The notes beneath the pieces were generated by a model. That model did not search any database. It had not been told where the DNA came from and saw nothing but the letters and a program-made list of their open reading frames with translations. From Callorhinus ursinus (taxonomy: Eukaryota > Chordata > Mammalia > Carnivora > Otariidae), in contig NW_020312849.1 in NCBI RefSeq assembly GCF_003265705.1, positions 1,770,824-1,834,823 of the forward strand: a stretch of DNA of 64,000 bases, written 5' to 3'. The position numbers were made by a program, and so were the translations under genes. Every line of letters starts with the position of its first letter. Within the stretch, counting starts at the first letter, position 1. Below are positions 11,533 through 23,439 of the stretch, in pieces.

Positions 11533-11838
11533 ATAGGGGATCCATAAAGCCTAGATATATAGATAATATGTTTTATTTTTTATAGATTGGCAGTATCTCT
11601 GATAAGATTACATTCTCTAAATGTTACCAGATTTTTGGGAAACTTTTTATACATATGAAAGATGAATGCAAAAAAGGACTTCTCTAGTTAAGAAAAATAT
11701 TTGATTTTCCTAATCACCAAATGGTTCATTGTTTCTATTTGTAATTTCCCAGGATGACTTATCTCCCTAATGATTCATTTACTATAAGGAATCTCTCCAT
11801 TTCTTTCTATATAAGACAGTTCTAAAAGTTATGTCAGA
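11533..11838. other. Unassigned AT-rich DNA
   Basis: Nothing recognised. Confidence 0.4.
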
Positions 11839-11854
11839 AAGCATATTAATATGA

Positions 11855-12046
11855 GGGGTGCCTGGGTGTCTCAGTCGGGTTAAGAGTCTGCCTTCAGCTC
11901 AGGTCACGATCTCAGGGTTTTGGGATCGAGCCCTGCATCAGGCTCTCTGCCCAGTGGGGAGGCTGTTTCTCCCTCTCCCTCTGCTTGTTGCTCTGTCTCC
12001 TTGTGCTCTCTCTCTCACAAATAAATAAATAAATCTTAAAATAAAA
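11855..12046 (+). mobile_element. CanSINE
   Basis: tRNA-Lys-like head with 'gtgcctgggtgtctcagtc', CT-rich body, (AAATA)n tail. Target duplications gcatattaatatga (ends 11854) and gcatattagtatga (12048-12061) differ at one base. An extra g in the A-box region and a cgat/cagg change mark it as mildly aged. Confidence 0.95.
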
Positions 12047-12224
12047 AGCATATTAGTATGAAATGGATCTTTTTTCCAAATAGCAATAAAGCTACCGTTA
12101 GGTCTGATTTCTCTGATCATGAATTCAACAACAAAATGATTCAGAGTTAAAAACTAGCAAATACTAAAATCTCTAAAATCACTTAAAATAAGATTATGTT
12201 CTAAATTCTATAAAATGACATAAA

Positions 12225-12350
12225 TAGGATGTGGGGTACATGCACTCTGATGTTTATAGCAGCATTATCAACAATAGCCAAACTATGGATGGGTACATCA
12301 ATTATTCAAGGGATCTCAAAATACAACCATGTACCTATATAGCAACATAT
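12225..12350 (+). repeat. L1 3' fragment
   Basis: 'tgatgtttatagcagcatta', 'caacaatagccaaactatgg' and 'gggtacatcaatt' match the L1 ORF2 tail/3'UTR segment. Short and truncated at both ends. Confidence 0.65.
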
Positions 12351-12609
12351 TAAGACTATATTATATTACTGTATCATAGTGACTTATTTAAAACAAATAA
12401 TCCAGCTCTAATAGCCATTGCACGAATTATACATGATTCAAGGAACAATTTTATTTGCATTCTTACAATTCAGAAGGAGTTGGGAGGAAAAATGTTTTGC
12501 CAAATTCTTACTAAAACTGCTTAGGGAAGTTTGAGTGGATATATTTTTTTTCTTTTGATAAGTTTTCCTGAAGCAAGAAGTCTTCAGAACCATGGAACAG
12601 TCCTGACAA

Positions 12610-12850
12610 GCAGATATTTGTTAAGATTCTACCATATGCCAGACACTAACTAAAGCAACAAGGACACACAGTTGAATAACAGACATCCCCGCCCAGGAGG
12701 AATTCAGAGCCCCGTGGCGGGGACAGATGTATAAGCAGTTGTTTCCCACACAGGCAGGAGCTACGCAGGAGGCAGGATGGAACAGGGGGCAGCTGGTGTT
12801 TTGAGAAAAGAGAAGATCCTTGAAAGGAGACTTCAATTCAAGATGGAGAG
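12610..12850. repeat. Ancient dispersed repeat, class uncertain
   Basis: 'attctaccatatgccagaca' and later text resemble a widespread mammalian fossil (accession-type 'ctatgtgccaggcac ... gtgaacaaaacagac'). I cannot assign a family. Confidence 0.4.
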
Positions 12851-12994
12851 GAGGTAGTGGGATGAAGAAGTGGAATGTAGGAGAGAGACTTAAGAGACAG
12901 GGTATCCTGGCCCGTGCTCAAAGGTAGAGCCTGTGCTCAGAAGATAGAGCCACTGTCGTGTTTACACATATTTGAAGTCCTTATTAACAAACAT

Positions 12995-13480
12995 AGTTTA
13001 TTCAATAAAATGCATACTCAGTGTTTTATTATGCACTGGGCAATGTTCTGGATGCTCCAAATACAGCAATGAACAAAAGAGACAAACGTCTCTGACTTTA
13101 GGAGCTTACACTCTAGTGGGGGAAACAGATAAAAATTGAATAAACAAATATACATTATAATATCAGGTAGTGGTGAAAGTCATAAAGGGGGGGCAGGAAA
13201 CAGAGTAAGAGACTAGAATGACAGGGTGCTCTTTCAGATGGGTGGAGGTGGTCAGGGAAATCCTCTCGAGAGGTGGTTTGGAGCAGAGTGAAGTTAGGGG
13301 GCAAGCTGTGTGCATACCTAGTGAACAGCTGAATAGCCTTTCAGATACAAAGGCTCTGAGGCAGGACCTTGGCTGGGTATATTTAAAGATCAGCAAGAAG
13401 GCCAAAATGGCTGGAACACACTAAATAAGGCAAAGAATAACAGGAAATGAGTTGGTGGGAGTGGCTAGAGGCCCGCTTAT
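12995..13480 (+). repeat. Ancient dispersed repeat, class uncertain
   Basis: Reads 'ttatgcactgggcaatgttc', 'cagcaatgaacaaaagagac', 'gagcttacactctagtgggg', 'gtggtcagggaaatcctc', 'aaggctctgaggcagg'. This order is that of a long, very common mammalian repeat. Related blocks occur near 36030, 39470, 42650 and 54840. The source element is not identified. Confidence 0.5.
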
Positions 13481-13499
13481 ATAGAGCCTTTATCTTTAC

Positions 13500-13866
13500 C
13501 AAATCTGTTTTTTCTACCTCCCAGTTACAGAGCTGTACAGTAGTCCCCAGAATTCCTTGCAGTTAGAGATATGTAGCCATATGAAAGAGTTCTGACTCCC
13601 AGCATGTGGTGGAAATGCTATGTACCCCTTCCAGACTTACTCACATAAACGTTCTGCCCGCTTTTCTCTCTTCTATTGATTTCATGGAGGACTACAGGGC
13701 CCTGGGAGGTCCTGGGCCTCTGACTAACCACACGGAAGACTGACCACTGATTAGAAACATTTACTTTGGATTTTTTCTTTTTTAATGTAAGCACAAAATT
13801 CAGTTAACTATGCTAAGCCACCAAGATTTGGGAGTTTGTTACAGCAGCCGTTGACTCTCACTAATA
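13500..13866 (+). repeat. Possible old MaLR-like LTR
   Basis: The end 'taagccaccaagatttggga ... tttgttacagcag' resembles the 3' end of old MaLR LTRs (taagccac...tttgttac). The 5' part is too diverged to confirm. Confidence 0.45.
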
Positions 13867-14032
13867 AAGCTTCGTGGCTGGTGGAGTTTGAGAAGAAGGC
13901 ATCTACTGAATTTGATATTTGAGTTCATTTTCTTTTCTTCATTCTTTGTCTTATATCCACCACCCCTCAAATTAGGAAAACTTTAAAGAAGTAAAGTGGC
14001 CATAGAAGATCAGTCTGATGGGGTTGTTTTTT

Positions 14033-14235
14033 GTTTTAAAGATTTTATCTTTTTATGAGAGAGAGAGAGAGAGAGAGAGAGTGCACGCGCACAAGCAGGG
14101 GGAGGGGCAGAGGGAGAGGGAGAAGCAGACTCCCTGCTGAGCAGGGAGCCCCGCACTGGGCTCGATCCCAGGACTCTGAGATCATGACCTGAGGCGAAGG
14201 CAGACGCTTAACCGACTGAGCCACCCAGGCGCCCC
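14033..14235 (-). mobile_element. CanSINE
   Basis: Minus-strand copy with A-rich tail complement 'tttaaagattttatc', a (GA)n run, 'gagccccgcactgggctcga' and terminal 'gagccacccaggcgcccc'. The (GA)n run of about 12 units is likely variable. A convincing target duplication was not found. Confidence 0.93.
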
Positions 14236-14810
14236 CAAAGGCTTTTGTTTTTTAAGAGAGGGGAGATAGTCACCGTTCTTTGTCATAGTGTCGCTGAGGG
14301 ATGTGGACATGAACTTCAAGGCTTGTAGGAATCATCAGGTTCAGCCTTCTTCCCACAACAACCCCTAAATGATTCCCTAATTCTTTCCCTTTTCCCTTTC
14401 CCTGCCCAGTTCCAAGAGGAATAGTGGGAGTGATCAGAAGTGTAGAAAAAGAAAAACCTAGTTATTTATTAAACAGAAGTGAAGCTTAGACCACATCATT
14501 TATAAATAACAAAGTGTATATGAGAAGAGGACTGTGTATTAGAGAATTTGGCTCATTACTTAATTTACCTTAAAATTTATATAATAATTCTTCTGCATCT
14601 TTCAGGTGTAAACATGTGGGTAAGACATAGGTATTTTTATAGTTCCCAACTGCATTTTAAGTATTTTTTTTCTCCCTGTAGGAACATTCTTCTAGTTTTC
14701 AAACTCTCCTATCTTTCTGAAGTATCACAGTACTGAGGCACTCACTGTTTCGCTCTTTTTTAATTGAGCATATTCTCTGCTTCTGGCACTATTCTAGGTG
14801 CTAGGAATAT
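14236..14810. other. Unassigned DNA
   Basis: The last 60 bases ('attctctgcttctggcacta', 'ctaggtgctaggaatataaa') resemble the class-uncertain repeat at 12995. The rest is not recognised. Confidence 0.4.
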
Positions 14811-14826
14811 AAAACTTCTGCTTTCA

Positions 14827-15004
14827 GGGAACCTGGGGGCTCAGTCGGTTAAGCATCTGCCTTTGGCTCAGGACTTGATCTCAGGGTCCTTGGATTGAGC
14901 CCCACATCGGGCTCCTTGCTCAGTGAGAGTCAGCTTCTCCCTCTCCTTCTCCCTCTGCCCCTATGCTCTGCTTGTGTTTGTGCTCTCTCTCTCTCTCTCT
15001 CAAA

Positions 15005-15043
<39 letters not shown>

Positions 15044-15064
15044 AATCTTTTAAAAAAATAAAAT
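14827..15064 (+). mobile_element. CanSINE
   Basis: Head 'aacctgggggctcagtcgg', CT-rich body, and an expanded (AAAT)n tail of about 11 units. Target duplications aaaacttctgctttca (14811-14826) and aaaacttctgctctca (15065-15080) differ at one base. Confidence 0.95.
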
Positions 15065-15182
15065 AAAACTTCTGCTCTCACGGAGCTTGGGGAAAAAACG
15101 AAATTTGATTACCGTATAACTTAGCTTAGTGTTACTTGTATTGGTTTCTACAGTTGTTATGTTAAGAAATCACCACAAATTT

Positions 15183-15390
15183 GGGCACCTGGGTGGCTCA
15201 GATGGTTAAGCGTCTGCCTTCAGCTCAGGTCATGATCCCGGAGTCCTGGGATCAAGTCCCGCATCGGGCTCCCTGCTCCTTGGGAGCCTGCTTCTCCCTC
15301 TGCCTTTCTCTCTCTCTGCCTCTCTCTCTCTCTGTCTCTCATGAATAAATAAATAAAATCTTTAAAAAAAAAAAACCTTTAAAAAAAAAA
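15183..15390 (+). mobile_element. CanSINE inside the MLT1 LTR
   Basis: Subfamily with 'ggctcagatggttaagcg' and 'gctccttgggagcctgc' and a 'catgaataaataaat' tail. Target duplications gaaatcaccacaaattt (15166-15182) and gaaattaccacaaattt (15391-15407) are 17 bases with one difference. The same subfamily occurs at 27774-27948. Confidence 0.96.
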
Positions 15391-15465
15391 GAAATTACCA
15401 CAAATTTAGCTTAAAACCACACACATTTAATCTTACAGTTCTGGGGATTAGAAGTCTAAAATGAG

Positions 15466-15659
15466 GGGTGCCTGGGTGGCTCAGTCGGTTAAACGTCTGC
15501 CTTCGGCTCAGGTCATGATCCTGGGATCGAGCCCCACATCGGGCTCCCTGCTCAGCGGGGAGCCTGCTTCTCCCTCTGCCTGCCCCTCCCCCTGCTTGTG
15601 CGCTCTCTCTCTCTCTCTCTCTCTCTCTGACAAATAAATAAAATCTTAAAAAAGAAAAG
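15466..15659 (+). mobile_element. CanSINE inside the MLT1 LTR
   Basis: Standard head 'gtgcctgggtggctcagtcg', 'gctcagcggggagcctgc', (CT)n, short A-rich tail. Target duplication gaagtctaaaatgag is perfect (15451-15465 and 15660-15674), pointing to a recent insertion. Confidence 0.96.
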
Positions 15660-16249
15660 GAAGTCTAAAATGAGACTTAGGGGGCTAAAATCAAGGTATT
15701 GGCAGGACCAGTTCCTTCTGAGGGCCCTCAGGGAGAATCTTTCCCTTGTCTCTTCCAGCTTCTAGAGGTTGCTGGCATTCCTCGCCTGGCAGCCAAATCA
15801 CTCCAATTTCTATCATCACAGTACCTTCTCCTCTATATGACCTCCCCATGTCCCTCTTAGAAGGATCCTTGTGATTCTATTGGGCCTACCAGGATAATCT
15901 CACCACCCCAAGATTATTAATTTAATCACATCAGAAAGTCCCTGTGTCATGCAAGGTAACATACTCATAGGTTCTAGGGATTAGGATGTGGACATCTGCA
16001 GGAGGGGGCACACTTGTCAGCCTACCACACTTTTTCAGTATTTAAAACCAAAGAACTTACTTCCTTTGTCAACGTGCCCTTGCAACATTTTCAGTTTGTC
16101 GTTCTCAGCCCAGCTCACTGAAGCAGGAGTGTGTTTTGTGAACTAATATGATTTCAATGAGGCACTTTATTAAGCCCACATACATGGCTTGCTTATTGCA
16201 GGACACAGTACTTCCCATGACTCTATGTCATGATCTTATCCGTTGTATG

Positions 16250-16352
16250 ACAGACCGTGAGTTCCTTGAGAGCAGAACTCATATTTTATCCATTTCCTTA
16301 TCCCTTATGCTTAATATCACACAGTATGTGCTCAGGAAATATTTGTCATTTT
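16250..16352 (+). repeat. L2 LINE 3'-end fragment
   Basis: 'ccgtgagttccttgagagca' then 'catttccttatcccttatgc' then 'gtatgtgctcaggaaatatt' is the L2 3' terminus. Confidence 0.75.
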
Positions 16353-16482
16353 AAATCAAATGTTTATTAATGCCAAACTCATTTTTTTTTTCATGAAACC
16401 CACACTTCTTTCTATTTCTTTCTCTGTTAGTCATATCACTCTCTAAACCACATCCACGTTTGAAACTGTGATAATTTATATC

Positions 16483-16655
16483 AGGGGTCAACAAACTATG
16501 GCCCTTAGGCCAAATCCAGAGGCCACCTGTTTCTGGTTTAATTGGAACATTGCAGAGTGGAGTAGTTGTGACATTGTGACAGAGACTATATGGAATACAA
16601 AGCCTAAAATATTTACTAGTTTGCCCTTTACACAACATGTTTGCTAACTGTTGAC
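16483..16655. mobile_element. hAT-Charlie-like nonautonomous DNA transposon
   Basis: Terminal 'caggggtcaacaaactatgg' mirrors 'gtttgctaactgttg' at the far end, consistent with terminal inverted repeats of a MER1-group hAT. Internal 'attggaacattgcagag', 'gtagttgtgaca' and 'cctaaaatatttacta' fit the family. No transposase. Confidence 0.75.
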
Positions 16656-16722
16656 TTAACGTGAAAATGCTCAGTAAGTTATCTCCCAGGGTGGGAAAGA
16701 TGTCTATCCACATTACTTTCTT

Positions 16723-16918
16723 TTTTATTTTTTTAAAGGTTTTTATTTATTTATTTGACAGGGAGAGACACAGCGAGAGAGGGAACACAAGCAGGGGGAG
16801 TGGGAGAGGGAGAAGCAGGCTTCCCGCCGAGCAGGGAGCCCGATGTGGGGCTCGATCCCAGGACCCCGAGATCATGACCTGAGCAGACACTTAACCAACT
16901 GAGCCACCCAGCAGCCCC
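16723..16918 (-). mobile_element. CanSINE
   Basis: Complete minus-strand copy. Target duplication atccacattactttctt (16706-16722 and 16919-16935) is perfect over 17 bases, suggesting recent insertion. Confidence 0.97.
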
Positions 16919-16939
16919 ATCCACATTACTTTCTTAAAT

Positions 16940-17100
16940 ATGGCCTCTTCTCACTGATTCTTCCCCAACTCCTCCTTAATCCTCACTTAGACTAACTTCC
17001 ACCTTATTGTCGAACTTTTCATAAGTCAAGAATAATGGATGTGACCTCTGGAGGGCAGGGATCATAGTTATCTTGCTTCTTTAGCTGTATTCAGTAACTG
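16940..17100 (+). repeat. Possible L2 3' fragment
   Basis: 'tgacctctggagggcaggga' and 'ttagctgtattcagtaact' weakly follow the L2 end. Low certainty. Confidence 0.4.
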
Positions 17101-17996
17101 CTGTTTGTGTGATGTGTGTTCTCCAAGTTTCTCACCAAATATCTCATTGTTTGTGATCTTCTCTGGGCTTTCTTGTAGGTATTCCATGTAGAGACTGAAG
17201 TTCTTCAGAAGATACCTCCCTGCAGCTTTTGTACAAGTAGATGCTTCAGGGCTCATTAAAGGAGAGGCAGCCCAACGGCCAAAAAGCCCCCAAAAGAGCT
17301 TTGTGGAAAACAGAAAATTATGCAAAGGGGTAAGAATAAAATACTGATTTTCTATTGTGCTTTTAGTGATTTTAAAGTGTATTGCCTAACAACAAAATAA
17401 TCAATAACAAGAGAAGGAAAATCTATGTAGCATGGAGTGGTACTTTATGTTTCATCTTTTATCTAAAATATAATATATATATTATATATATATACCACTA
17501 ATATAAAAATGAGCACGGCACAACCTTGCTTGGTAATGCTAAGAAAGACCCATCTTATTCTGAGTGCATTACTAATCACACAGGTTAAGATGGATGAGAT
17601 CAAAGGGTTTAAAATGTTTCTCTTTTTGGAGCCTCCCCAGATTCTGGCTGGAAGTGTTAGTCTCCACATCCTCTATGCTGTCATTGGATGAAGACAGAAA
17701 ACCAATGATATTCTACTGAGGTATTTCCTGATATTCTACTGACCTAATGACAAAGAAATCTAAGATTTCACAGGGCTTCCCGAAGTGGAAAGACACCTCT
17801 TTGATGTTTACTTTTAGAACTTTATGAACCCATGTAAGCCTTGGGGCAGGTGGGATACATTGTAGCCATGCCTACAAAATAACATTAAAAACTATCAGGT
17901 GCTTCGAGAAAAATGAGCTCCTCCCAACCTGAGCTGACCACCACACAAAGAGGTGAAAAGACAACAAAAGTTACCTCAGGGTGGGAATGGTCTGTC
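17101..17996. other. Unassigned DNA with a small AT tract
   Basis: A TA-rich tract lies at 17466-17495. No gene or known repeat. Confidence 0.4.
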
Positions 17997-18050
17997 GGGG
18001 TGACACAGGGTAAAGCTATTCGTGGGGTGACACAGGGTAAAGCTATTCAT
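17997..18050. repeat. 27-bp tandem duplication
   Basis: Two adjacent 27-base units start ggggtgacacaggg and end ctattcgt (17997-18023) and ctattcat (18024-18050). One mismatch, so the duplication is recent. Confidence 0.95.
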
Positions 18051-18282
18051 TTTTGTGTGTTTTTTTTCTCTGATTGTAGCAAAACAGATTAATTTTGTAA
18101 CTTACAAGATTTTTTAATACCACTGCCCCCCAAGACCACAAATAATCATGGATGAGCATGGTAATGGGTATTTAGAAATTCTGAAATCTAGAAATATTTC
18201 AGTTAACCAAAATTTGATCAAAATAATAGCGTACACATGCATCACACAGATACTTACAGACGTATGCATATGTTTGCCCGCA

Positions 18283-18305
18283 TCTCTCTCTCTCTCTCTC
18301 TCTCT
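18283..18305. repeat. (TC)n microsatellite
   Basis: About 11 uninterrupted TC units. Confidence 0.9.
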
Positions 18306-19330
18306 AGACATTGATCATCTACCTATGTATTGTTCTATAGCAAATGGCCAGAGCAGTTGTTGCCAAAAATGTATAGTTTTAAAAATATAATTACAATAGT
18401 AATGACATCTGTAAAGGATAGGGTGAATAGTAACGATATTTTCTTTTATATGTTGCTCCCTAGCTGAGTCCTGGGAAACAGAAATAATACATTTCTTACT
18501 TACAGATTACAATGTATATACTCGTCACCTTTCTGTCCATGATGGCCCATTATAGCCTTTGAGAAGAAATGTGCCACTCCTACTCCGGTAAAGATGAGAG
18601 TTTAATTCATCACTATCATAGGAAAAAGATACTGGATTCAGAATACTATTTTTACACAAATTTTATATATACACCAACTCAATCAATAGTTTCACCCAAG
18701 ACATAAAGCCTAATTCCTTTTGGGTAATATCTCAATGTTACAAGATTGTTGAACAACACTGGACAATATTTAACTTCCACATTAATATGAAAAGTAGGTC
18801 AGTTTTTACTACTGGAAGAGTCAACATGATTATGTAATATTTTACAAAACTTAAGAAACAGTAACAAATCTCTGATCTTTTGAGTCTCTGTCTATACCTT
18901 GTTCTAACCTAGAAACAATTCCTCTGACAGCTCGTGTTTAAATCTTATTAGGTATACACTTAAAATTATGCCAAAACTCCACCCCTGCCAACCACACTAT
19001 CACCCTCATCACCTCCTACATTCCTTCTATCTTACTTAGTATTTCTTAAACCTTTTTAATCTTATTGTTTCCTTCTCCCACTCTACCCCATAGTTAGTAC
19101 TTATTTTTGCTCCACTTTTTGGATTTGAATATTATTCTGATTAAGAAGTGTCAAGATTCAATCTCCGTATTTTCCTTGGCTCAAACATCTCCTTAAGCCC
19201 ACTCAAATGCTTATCTCACCAGGGTCCCCGAATGCCCTGCTGAGTTTGAGAGTCGAGTAATGTGGATTTCACTATTTTTATTATTGAAAATGTTGACTAT
19301 AGGCTAACTTACCTGTTAAGTCAGCTGCTG
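18306..19330. other. Unassigned AT-rich DNA
   Basis: No gene or recognisable repeat. Confidence 0.4.
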
Positions 19331-19334
19331 TTGA

Positions 19335-19482
19335 CTTCCCTGTTCCCTGACCTGTTAGGCAAATTCTGGGCTTCTCAGACTCATCATCTGTAAAGGGAGT
19401 ATCATGAGATCCATCTGGTATGTTTGTCATGAGACTGGGTGTCATGTATTGAAACACATAGCCCAGTAAATAACGCGTAAGT
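19335..19482 (+). repeat. Possible MIR
   Basis: 'gacctgttaggcaaattctg', 'cagactcatcatctgtaaag' and 'acatagcccagtaaataac' follow sense MIR landmarks (ttgggcaa, catctgtaaaa, catagtaagtgc) with heavy divergence. Confidence 0.5.
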
Positions 19483-19803
19483 GGAATTCATGGGATGGCA
19501 GTTTGTGTTGTTAGTTTTTACTTCAGAGAGATCCTGGCTTATCAATGAATTGAGAAAGAGTTAAATTTTTCGGAGACACTGTGGCAGACACATCCTTATC
19601 CTGGAGTATCCAGTGAATGTGAGAGGGAGTTTCAAGGACTTGGCTGTGACAAGATGTGTTTTCCAGCACATGGTTGGAAAACCATCAGCATCACACCCAC
19701 TCAATGCTTTTCTCACCAATGTCCCCAAATGCCCTGCCACATCGGAGAGGCTACTAATATGGGTTTCACGGTTGTTCCTATTGAAAACATAGAGTTCATG
19801 GGT

Positions 19804-20155
19804 CTTGGTTTGGGCTGCTACAATAAATACCAGAGATGAGATGTCTTAAACAACAAACATTTGTTTCTCACAGTCCTGGAGGCTGGGAAATCCAAGATCA
19901 AGGTGCTGGCAGATTCAAGGTCTTATGGGGGCCTGTTTCTTGGTTCCCAGACAGCTATCTTCCTGCTGTACCCTTCCATGGTGGAGAAGGCAGGAAGGCT
20001 CTGTGGAGTCCCTTGTATAAAGGCATTAATCCCATTTGCAAAATGCCCTCATGACCCATTTGCTTTCCAAAGGCACCGTCTCTTAAGACCATTACACTGG
20101 GGATTAAAATTTCAGCTTATGAATTTTAGGGGAAACAAACTTTCGGTCCATTGCA
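19804..20155 (-). mobile_element. MaLR-type LTR, same family as 50,315
   Basis: 'ttggtttgggctgctacaat', 'ttctcacagtcctggaggct', 'gtataaaggcattaatccc', 'ctcatgacccatttgctttc', ending 'ggtccattgca'. The copy at 50315-50674 reads the complementary order in the other orientation. Solo and decayed. Confidence 0.75.
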
Positions 20156-23100
20156 GATAGGTGAAGTAAAAAGTACAACTAAAAGCAATGGTTTCTTTCT
20201 TTTGATCCATTAAGCACTACTTGCTCCTCCCCTAGGACATGATTTCTTTTTTAGCTAAAGGGTGACATATTAGAGCTATGTGCCAATGGCACCTGATAAC
20301 CTCTATTTTCAGTCAGAGTATCTAGGATGTAATTATGACATTCAACCCCAAACTAAGGCAGAATATGGCTCTGTTCCTTGATGTACAACAGGAAGGGAGA
20401 AGTGAGAGGTAGGTTAGTGTGTTTTCTTTGAAAAGCCAATTAATTAAATGGCCATCATTAACTCAAGGAACTTAGGAATGTCTTGAGGATCTTCCTTTTG
20501 AAATAGTTTTACTCACTTCATTTGTAGAAAGTTACGTACACAGGACTCATCTGTGAGAGACAAAGAGATGAAAGAGCCATCGAGTCCCCAGTAGTTGGCT
20601 TTATTTTCCCAGGTCCTACTATAGACAGCTTGTTGACTTCGGATGACGATGGGGGTGAGGGAGCAACACCACTGGGTTCTGCTTTTCCTCTGACAATGCA
20701 TAGGACTTCAGACAATTCAAAATCTATCCGGGTCTTATATTTTGCATCTAGAAAATATGGGAGTTAGACTGGATGACTGCATTCCTTCTGGCCCTAACAT
20801 TATATCAACAATCTTATCTGAATTTTTATTCTGACCCTTCACATCCTCCAGGGATCCTGGGTGCAGGAAATGAAAACTGGACAGGAAGTTAGGAGTCCTG
20901 CTCTCGTACTGGCTAGTGGGGTGATAATGGTCACCACTCTCTGGGCCTCAGCCTTTTTTTCTGAAATGGGGTTTAATGGAGAACAAAGCAGGCATCTTTC
21001 TTGCCCACAGAACAGGTCTGAGGGGCGTGAGGAAGAGAGCATAGAGCAGATAATGTCAAGATTCTTTCCACCTCTTAAATTCTCTGAGTTATCTTGGACA
21101 TTTTGTCTACCATTATGCAAGCAAAGCTAAAATGAGAGGATTTTATGGAATCTAAATTCCTAGTTTTTGTTCTATTAGGTTTTTCTTTTCTTTTTTTTTT
21201 TAAAGACTGACTAGTAAGAAGAACACAATTCCTAAAAGTATTTTAAAAATCCAATCTTCTGATAATATAGATTTCTTATAAGCCCAGGGATCAAAGTGAT
21301 TTATAGAAAAACAGGATTTAGCCACAGAATTATTTTCTTTTCCAACAGTATTGAGTGCATGAGTTTACTGAGCAACACTGCCTTAACATTACTTCAAATT
21401 CTTGCCCTTATTTGTTAAGAACAACAAAGGGCAGAAAAACCCACATTGTGTTACTGTATATTATGAACCTTACAGATTTCTGAGAATTACAGAGAAAAAA
21501 TCATCTTAATGATTAATTAAGGGCAGTGCTTTGTTCTTTACCATGGGGTAACTTGTATGAATGCAATTAACTGTCCTTCCCAACTCAGAAAATCCTGCAC
21601 ATTAGAAAGGACATGCCATTATTTTCTGCTCAGTAGATGGAGATTGGTAAACTAGAAATCAGATGATATTATGTTCCCATTTCAATTAAGCAGCAAGGAA
21701 GATAAACAAATAAAACTAAATATAACTTTATAGAAAAAAAAACCATTTTCCAGTTGTCTTCCTTAAAATTTCCCAAGCTCAGACTACTGTAAGAAATATG
21801 AACTCAAATGCTTTCTTCCAAATTGTGTATCAAGAGGTCACTAGCCCCCGTTTTGTAGATTATCTGGGATCAGCTCAATTGAGTTATTAGTGGATAAAGA
21901 CATTGTATCTATATGTGAGTAAATAAACAAAAGAATACATGGGTAAAATCTCTAGGCTATGACTTTTTAAAATATGGTATTTATTCATTATGAATTCCTA
22001 TGATTCCTCAGCATATAGCAAGCACTAATCTAATGAATTCTTCTTGTTATTACCATTGTTAATTTTTCTGTTGTTTTGTTCTTGGCCCATTAACATCAAA
22101 GTCCAAATAGCTAGAAGTGTCTTTAAGTAGGGTCTTGGTATTTTTTAAAAGTTAAATGAATAATTCAAAATTCTTAGGATTTTTCAAATATAGCATAATT
22201 TTTTCATATAATATAACTTCTCGTTTTAAGAGTATAATCCTGGCACACTACAAAAAAGAAAGAAAATAAAATCATGATTTACCTAAGAGAGAAAGCTGGC
22301 TTGGACGCTCTAGCAACAAAAGCTATTTTCCTTGAATGAACAAAATATTGCTTAAGATTTCCACTTCATAAACTTGGTGTTTTTTTCTCCAGTACTTTCT
22401 TCAGAGATTTATGACTAAATCACTCCCTGATGAATTCTCTTCAGAAGACATCTGAAGCCAGGTAAACTGCGAGTGGATAAACATCCTGCCAGAAGCCGGA
22501 TGGGCTTCTCATTCTGTCGAATCAGCACAAATGGGTCGTAAGCTGGAAACCTGCCCTTCTCACCCTTGCAGCACAAAACCATTATGAACAGAGCCTTGAG
22601 TGATGGACCTTGAGAGGGCCTCCAAGACATCCCGAAGGCAAGAATATCATTGAAAAAAAATAAAAAGGGCATGACCTCATTTAGAATATTCTGAGAAGGT
22701 TCTGTAAATATAAAACAGTGTGTGGGAAATCCATATGCAGCTGGGCTGGGGGGTCTTGCTGGGGTGGGGGGAGGCACTGAGGACTTGTATAATAATTCCA
22801 ATTACTATTCCTTGATCTCTTTGCCCCTCCCCAGAATTCTCAGTGGGACCCTGACTGTCTCCTTCCTTTCCACCCTCACTTAAGGGTTCTGGGGACTTCA
22901 TGTTCTTCCCCAGTGGCTGCTGTAACTTTGCTGCTACAGAAGCCCAGATCATTCTAGGCCCATCAGTGTTACTGCTCCTGTGGTTCTCATTCAACATTCT
23001 CATTGCCTTCCCTTCCCGTCACTACTTTCCCTTGCCATCAGAACTTCTGAAATTGGTACTAACAATGATGGAGACAAGTTTCTCCATCATGGATTACTGC

Positions 23101-23434
23101 TTTCTAGGTCCCCAAGGCTCAACCTTACTAACGCTGAATTAGGAAGTTTGACCATGATTGCCAGAGCCCAAGGGTAGCACAGCAAATGTACTCCTTGCCA
23201 GTGATTGCTCAGTGACACAAAATGAGGCACATATTTTATCAGCCTAGTATCTCTGCCTTCTCTTATGCTATATTTCTCTCCTTCTATCCTCCCTCTTTGT
23301 GTGGGTGTGCTAACATAATTAGCCTGAAGATTCGGCCCTCAGTTTCCTCCCCCAGTGCCCAGGAGAGCCTGCTAATAGAACTTTTGGTGGTATGGTCTGA
23401 TTCCCCAGACTCTCCAAGGCAAATAGAGTGATCA
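20156..23434. other. Long stretch without a recognised gene
   Basis: Longest frame is 128 codons on the minus strand (22415-22801); it has no domain, no splice context and ordinary composition, so I do not call it. About 20870-20965 weakly resembles MIR. 20500-21130 and 22400-23200 are less AT-rich and may be worth a conservation check. Confidence 0.4.
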
Positions 23435-23439
23435 GAATC

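Larger units (their letters stand above)
15137..16029 (-). mobile_element. MLT1-type MaLR LTR split by two CanSINEs
   Basis: LTR text runs 15137-15182, resumes at 15391-15465, and continues from 15660 to 'cctaccaca'. Landmarks are 'tgtattggtttctacag', 'cttacagttctgggga', 'ggctaaaatcaaggtattgg', 'cttccagcttctagagg' and 'gggattaggatgtggacatc'. Removing the two SINEs and one copy of each duplication gives a continuous LTR of ordinary length. Confidence 0.85.

Noticed and set aside
15466..15540. tRNA-like A/B boxes in CanSINE heads as tRNA genes
   Set aside because: Heads derive from tRNA-Lys but lack an intact cloverleaf and are followed by SINE body and A-rich tail with target duplications.
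17997..18050. Tandem repeat considered as a CRISPR-like array
   Set aside because: Only two directly adjacent units, no spacers, mammalian context.
22415..22801. 128-codon minus-strand frame
   Set aside because: No domain, no homologue recognised, no acceptor/donor pairing; frame length is within chance for this composition.
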